A stretch of DNA of 64,000 nucleotides, taken from contig NW_008710630.1 of assembly GCF_000327385.1 (NCBI RefSeq), forward strand, positions 233,649-297,648, in the 5' to 3' direction. The number at the start of each line of letters is the position of its first letter. Position 1 is the first letter of the stretch. Origin of the DNA: Lottia gigantea. Lineage: Eukaryota > Mollusca > Gastropoda > Lottiidae. Positions 59,181-64,000 of the stretch are shown here, piece after piece. The notes beneath the pieces were generated by a model that saw only the letters and a program-made list of their open reading frames with translations, was not told the DNA's origin and made no database searches. The translations under genes and the position numbers were made by a program.

Positions 59181-59986
59181 GACGTTTTCGGTAGGTTATT
59201 TAAGGCTGGGTTCTAAGAATACTTTTTGTGGGTGGGGATGAATAGGGAATTGTTTACTATGGGTGAAAGGTACTGCGCGAAAAATTTGAAAATCATTCTC
59301 TATTCAGACTATTAATAGCCCCTGTCAGGAGGGTGATTTGATAATTTCGTGCTTTGGTTTACTCAGCAACCTTTTTCAATTTTCAACCGCGGGGTATTGT
59401 TAAAATTTAATTGAAAAGGGGCATAATTCTTGAAAAGCTAATAAAAAGTCTAGCAATCTGATTGGATAATAAAGCTAATTTAGTGATTGACCAATCAGAT
59501 GACTCGAATTTTAAAATCGTCATGTTTACCGAAATCAGCCCGCAGGTTAAGAAAATGTGTCGTTTTGTCTCTGTAATGTTGGTATTATAATAAACTTTGT
59601 AGATATTTGTATATATTTTGTGTTCTTGGGATATCATACAGTTACCAAAAGATATCAGGATTGTCGAGTTATTGCCCTTGACTTAGCTAAGAATGATGTT
59701 GTGTTGTTGTGATAAGTAGGAGGGGATATATATTGCAATTTTCGTCGTGTCAGAAAGTTTTCTAGCAAGCCGACTTACAGTCGGGAAATTCAAGGACCTA
59801 AAAGATTCAAAACAGTCTATCCAACCAGCATCGTAGACAGGGTGACATTGAGAAGAAAACACCTGAGTAAAAATATCATCAATTTTATTGAGAAAAAGAT
59901 AAAGATGTAAGAAAAATATAAATGGGTGAATAAATTGGCGTTTGATCGATTGTGAAAATGCACCACAAAAAGACATCGAGTCCACG

Positions 59987-60289
59987 ATGAAGGGAAAAGC
60001 GTATCTGACAAACCATCCAAAACTAGACATTCTAAAGTGGGGTAAAGATTTTACTGTTCATCAGACCGCTTCCAAATATAAAAAAGAACAGTCTATTATG
60101 GTTAGGGTATATTTTCAAGCTTCAGCGCATTACCACTTAAACTACCTCAAAGAAAGTGGACTGTTCGAGATTGTGTTTTCTTGCACATCAAACATACACA
60201 AGAAGAGTAAACTATATTCTAAGGTGGAATTAATGGTCAATAAAACCTTTGAATTAGCCAATCGTCATTTATTTTACCAATCAAAATAG
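59987..60289 (+). CDS. Unassigned open reading frame, 100 residues
   Basis: The first ATG in the frame is at 59,987 (MKGKAYLTNHPKLDILKWG); the stop is at 60,287-60,289. Composition is Lys-rich but otherwise protein-like. No signal peptide, membrane segment or known domain is seen, and no clear splice sites surround it. It follows the RNase H gene on the same strand by about 800 bp. It could be a small gene, a degraded exon or chance. Confidence 0.2.
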   Translation: MKGKAYLTNHPKLDILKWGKDFTVHQTASKYKKEQSIMVRVYFQASAHYHLNYLKESGLFEIVFSCTSNIHKKSKLYSKVELMVNKTFELANRHLFYQSK

Positions 60290-60894
60290 TGGACTATTCT
60301 AATTGATGTCATGGACGTGCATAAATAGCTTTAACCCACTTTATCTTTGAATATCTGTAAAACGTATAAATTAGTAAATAAATCGACCATCTATCACATT
60401 AGTAACAATGTACATATTAGTTGAATTACAAATTAATTTCTTACTCACAAAATAGACAGCAAAAATAGAAATTCTTCAAATTAATGCTAAGCTTTTTCAA
60501 TGACCACTGTGGTTTCTAAATTGAATTTAAAAATTGCCAAAATTACATGCGAAAAGGCCCCAATCTTAGACAATTTTTGGTATTGAAATTCCAAGTCATG
60601 TAAAATAAATGAACCTCAAAGAATAGATATTAAAATGATCTATGAAGGGTTTACAAGCTATTTAATATCTAATCCCTTGATGAAAAAGGTTAAAATTTAA
60701 TGAGCTTGTGCTCCCTCCAGAATAAGACAAATGAAATGATATTTTAAATAAATACAAAGCATCTACAAGCTTGGTACAATAACAACAATATAAGTTTTAT
60801 AAATGATACATGGTGAACATAAATAATACTGGGCTGTATAGTGGAGCATAGGTAGATATGCACATGCAGGTATGATTCAAAACATACAGGAATA

Positions 60895-61012
60895 GTCCAT
60901 TTTATTTTGAGGTAGTATAAGTAGTTACAAGTGAAAAAATCACGACTTATACTGTGTTCAATAGCAGAATACATTACTACTTATACTACCTAAAAATAAA
61001 GTAGACTGGTCT
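60895..61012. mobile_element. Palindromic MITE-like element
   Basis: The left arm TTTTATTTTGAGGTAGTATA (then AGTAG) is matched on the other strand by the right arm CTTTATTTTTAGGTAGTATA (then AGTAG). The arms are about 28-30 bp and enclose about 45 bp. It would fold into a long hairpin. No coding capacity. Confidence 0.65.
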
Positions 61013-61179
61013 TGTTTGTATTTGGAATTGTCCATGCATTTGCATAAATATCTTTACTCTATTTTAGTATTCTAAGCTGGGTGAACATGAAGTGAATGGG
61101 TGATAAGAAATTGTTGAAAGGGTGAGATCCCACACCAAGCAGACACTTAGTTTCTTTTTTTGCTATCAGTGGCTACAAA

Positions 61180-61620
61180 GCGCTGCAGGTTCTGACTTGC
61201 AAATGCCTACTGATGTTAAGGTATTAAACAGAGTTTGTAATAGCTTGACATTACGAATATGTAACATGAACAACCTTTCAAACACTTGTTACACTTTAGA
61301 TTAGATCATCTTCACAATGTGGAGATATTACAACCTTAGGCTTATACCTTGACTACAATAGTCGCCTTACTTTAATCACGGAAATGCTGTGATTTGATTG
61401 GATGGTATGCTAGAACACTAACCTATAATGTTTACAAGTGGCTAGAGCAGTCAAGGTATAAGCCGAAAGTCATAATGGCTTAACATTGTGAAGATGGAGA
61501 GAAGTGAGCACTAACCATGTAGTTCATTGCTGCATTCTATGACACAAGAAACTGGCTATTGTAGTCAAGGTATAAGACAAAGGTCGTAATCGCTTGACAT
61601 TGTGACATACCTGGTGCCCA
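61180..61620. repeat. Dispersed repeat D, clustered copies
   Basis: Units with ACCTTGACTACAATAG, TGTGATTTGATTGGAT and CATTGTGAAGATG are arranged several times, partly in inverted order. Other copies lie at 10,200-10,290, 17,818-17,912 and 21,255-21,390. In the ITIH-like gene the copy starts exactly at a splice donor. Non-coding; class unknown. Confidence 0.6.
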
Positions 61621-61904
61621 CTGTCATTACATAGTAACACTAGGTGTTAGTAAATATGGATTTCTAATGCTTAAAATGAACACAGGAGACAAATCCTAAT
61701 AAAACAATGAAATCACATACAATATTTACAATATACACAGTAAAGCACTTTAATAATAAAAACATTGAAAGCAAATGGTTTGTTGGGGGGAGGGGTGGGA
61801 TGTCTCAACCAGGAGTCCCCCCTCTTTCAAAAAATCTAATTAAAATACAATTAAACATGGCAGATCTGAATTAGTTACTATCATAATCAAAATTATAAAA
61901 ATAT

Positions 61905-61965
61905 TAAAACAGAACCTGAAACATGATATTCTGAGTTACATGTTTCAGGTTCTGTTTTAAGATTT
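61905..61965. repeat. Short perfect inverted repeat
   Basis: TTAAAACAGAACCTGAAACA followed by TG, then about 16 bp later its reverse complement (CATGTTTCAGGTTCTGTTTTAA). The arms are about 22 bp. It may be a hairpin or the ends of a tiny insertion. A related AAAACAGAACCT occurs near 44,695. Confidence 0.75.
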
Positions 61966-62304
61966 CTATTTGTATATCGCTCTTTAAATTGATGTATTGA
62001 GCAGAATTTTAACAGTAAAAAGATTTAATATTGTAATCAAAATTAGATTACAAATTCCCTTTTTGTCTCCATTGTAATATAACAAGTCTTCTACTGCAGC
62101 TCTGTTCTAAACTGAGCCCTACATGACATGCTTCGGTGGGTTAAAATGAAACAGACAATATTTTGCACAACCATTATTTAAGGTCACTTGGTAACTGCTA
62201 GCTATTCATACAAAATTGTTTTATTTTTTTGGTTTTTCACATTTTTTTTATCCTAATATTTTTATCAAGACTTTTCCAAACAAAAAGAAAAGAATATTAT
62301 TAGA

Positions 62305-63120
62305 ATAAAATTACTTCACCAGCTGATGGACATCAATATCTGTATAGTCAACAAAATATTTGCTTTACCAGCTAATAGAACGCAATTTTCGCTATGTGTA
62401 TAGTCATCTAAATATTTGCTTTACCAGCTGATAGAGCTCAATTTTTGCTATCTGTATAGTCTTCTAAATATTTACTTTACCAGCTGATAGAGCTCAATTT
62501 TAGCTATCTTTATAGTTGTCTAAATATTTGCTTTACCAGCTGATAGAGCTCAATTTTCGCTATCTGTATAGTCTTCTAAATATTTACTTTACCAGCTGAT
62601 AGAGCTCAATTTCAGCTATCTTTATAGTCGTCTAAATATTTGCTTTACCAGCTGATAGAGCTCAATTTTCGCTATCTGTATAGTCTTCTAAATATTTGCT
62701 TTACCAGCTGATAGAGCTCAATTTCAGCTATCTTTATAGTCTGTCTAAATATTTGCTTTACCAGCTGATAGGGCTCAACTTTAGCTATCTGTATAGTTGT
62801 CTAAATATTTGCTTTACCAGCTGATAGGGCTCAACTTTAGCTATCTCTATAGTCATCTAAATATTTGCTTTACCAGCTGATAGAGCTCAATTTCAGCTAT
62901 CTTTATAGTTGTCTAATTATTTACTTTACCAGCTGATAGAGCTCAACTTTCAGCTATCTGTATAGTCATCTAAATATTTACTTTACCAGCTGATAGAGCT
63001 CAATTTCAGCTATCTTTATAGTTTCTAAATATTTACTTTACCAGCCGATAGAACTCAATTTCAGCTATCTCTATAGTCATCTAAATATTTGCTTTACCAG
63101 CTGATAGAGCTCAATTTCAG
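62305..63120 (+). repeat. 56-bp tandem array, about 14 copies
   Basis: The unit reads TTTACCAGCTGATAGAGCTC, then AATTTCAGCTATCT, TATAGTC and TAAATATTTGC. Period is 56 bp (starts at 62,362, 62,418, 62,474, 62,530 and onward). Two alternating unit variants are visible in the middle: one with TTTTCGCTATCTGTATAG and one with TTTCAGCTATCTTTATAG, which implies higher-order duplication. Non-coding. Confidence 0.92.
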
Positions 63121-64000
63121 CTTAGCAATGTAGAGAAATTTGTTGAAATTAAAAGGATGAAGTCATCTACAAATTCAGTTAAAGTGATAAAAAATTAGAG
63201 TACGATATCCCTTGATAAATTTTTGGTTTCTAAATGACTAGACAAATAAAAATTAAATTTGATTGAGAATTTCTTAAAAAGTTTTGATTTTAAAATAATA
63301 TCATTTTTCAAATAAATTAAACTAATACCATTGAGACTCAATAAGCATAAGCATAAGCAAAACTTTGGTGACCTACTAATCAAACATCATGGAAAGGAAA
63401 TGGAGTTTTACATCCCATTTTTCTGCACTAATGAAGACAAACTGTTATGTCACAGTGGCCAAACACAGGCCCTCTTAGATTCTAGCAGCAAGAGACAAAA
63501 TGTCAAAAAAAGATCTCATCCCTCAGATATATAAGCCACCAGGGCCTCCACCTGGGCCTTGATCTCTTCCAAAATTCCATTTGTTGCCCTGAAAATAAAA
63601 GAGGCATTCCTGAAAACATGTCATAAAATGAAGAGGCATTTGGTTTCGGTTCCATAACAAAATTAATATGTGGCATTTGCTGTAAAAATTAAAGGGATTT
63701 TCTAAACTGTCTATGTGTATTAGGGACACTGTTAACACCAATTTGCACTATTCCAATTTTCAAATACGACGTCAGTGATTCCTGCAATTCCACTAAAACT
63801 AAGAATTTTATGACGTCTTTATCGCAAAGGATCTTGATATTATTAGTAGCTAAAAAATCAACATCAAAAATTACAAAAGCAATTTAAAGCTAATGCATAC
63901 ATATAAAGAAAAAGCTCACAAGTAATTTGTACTAACTAGAAGCCATGCAATGCTCAAATCTATGCTGAAAATTCAAAGCAAACTTGCATGATGCTTGTGA

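Larger units (their letters stand above)
59181..64000. other. Right-hand gene-poor region
   Basis: After the RNase H gene the DNA is AT-rich, with an AATAAACTT polyadenylation-like signal near 59,588. It contains one unassigned open frame (59,987-60,289), a palindromic element at 60,895-61,012, clustered repeat D copies (61,180-61,620), an inverted repeat near 61,905-61,965 (AAAACAGAACCTGAAACATG and its complement), the 56-bp array (62,305-63,120) and a repeat A copy (63,388-63,440). No confident gene. Confidence 0.6.

Noticed and set aside
62305-63120. Possible CRISPR-like array
   Set aside because: The units are head-to-tail without unique spacers, in an animal genome. It is an ordinary minisatellite.

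Overview
The window is animal nuclear DNA: AT-rich, with many short GT-AG exons, long introns and a dense background of short dispersed and tandem repeats. An ApeC domain, a GH31 enzyme of the sulfoquinovosidase type, an Inactive/OCR-type TRPV channel and mosaic secreted proteins suggest a marine lophotrochozoan, most likely a mollusc such as a grazing gastropod. That placement is inference. Exon models were built by hand from splice sites and reading phase. Six of the eight genes close as complete in-phase reading frames.

Layout: (1) 1-13,763, minus: a very large mosaic receptor-like gene (signal peptide, EGF, ApeC, kringle, two discoidin domains, PAN, two CUB, C-type lectin, four LDLa, Caspr/fibrinogen-like region), running off the left edge. 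(2) 15,906-~21,500, minus: an inter-alpha-trypsin-inhibitor heavy-chain-like gene (VIT, vWA, DPHF motif) whose 5' end cannot be found. (3) 22,165-27,361 and 28,767-33,800, plus: tandem GH31 genes carrying the full sulfoquinovose-recognition signature; the first ends in a GPI-anchor-like tail and the second does not. (4) 35,977-43,436, plus: a 904-residue Inactive/OCR-type TRPV channel, followed by a 20-bp minisatellite that overlaps its last codons. (5) 45,613-50,978, minus: a complete 481-residue arylsulfatase-B-like protein with glycine in place of the formylglycine-forming cysteine. (6) 51,494-52,736 and 53,771-55,240, minus: two tandem RING-finger genes with the same exon plan. (7) 55,925-59,180, plus: a 461-residue protein with a presequence-like N-terminus, two DHX30-like RNA-binding folds and a retroelement-type RNase H domain with all four catalytic acids. 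(8) 59,181-64,000: no confident gene; dispersed repeats, a palindromic element and a 56-bp tandem array.

The most interesting items are the RNA-binding/RNase H fusion, the animal sulfoquinovosidase pair, the glycine-for-cysteine sulfatase and the ApeC-kringle mosaic receptor. At least four dispersed repeat families recur through introns and spacers; fragments of one sit just upstream of several 3' splice sites. No whole virus-like element was recognised. The genes do not form one pathway. The GH31 enzymes and the sulfatase family both act on sulfur-bearing sugars, but their proximity may be chance.
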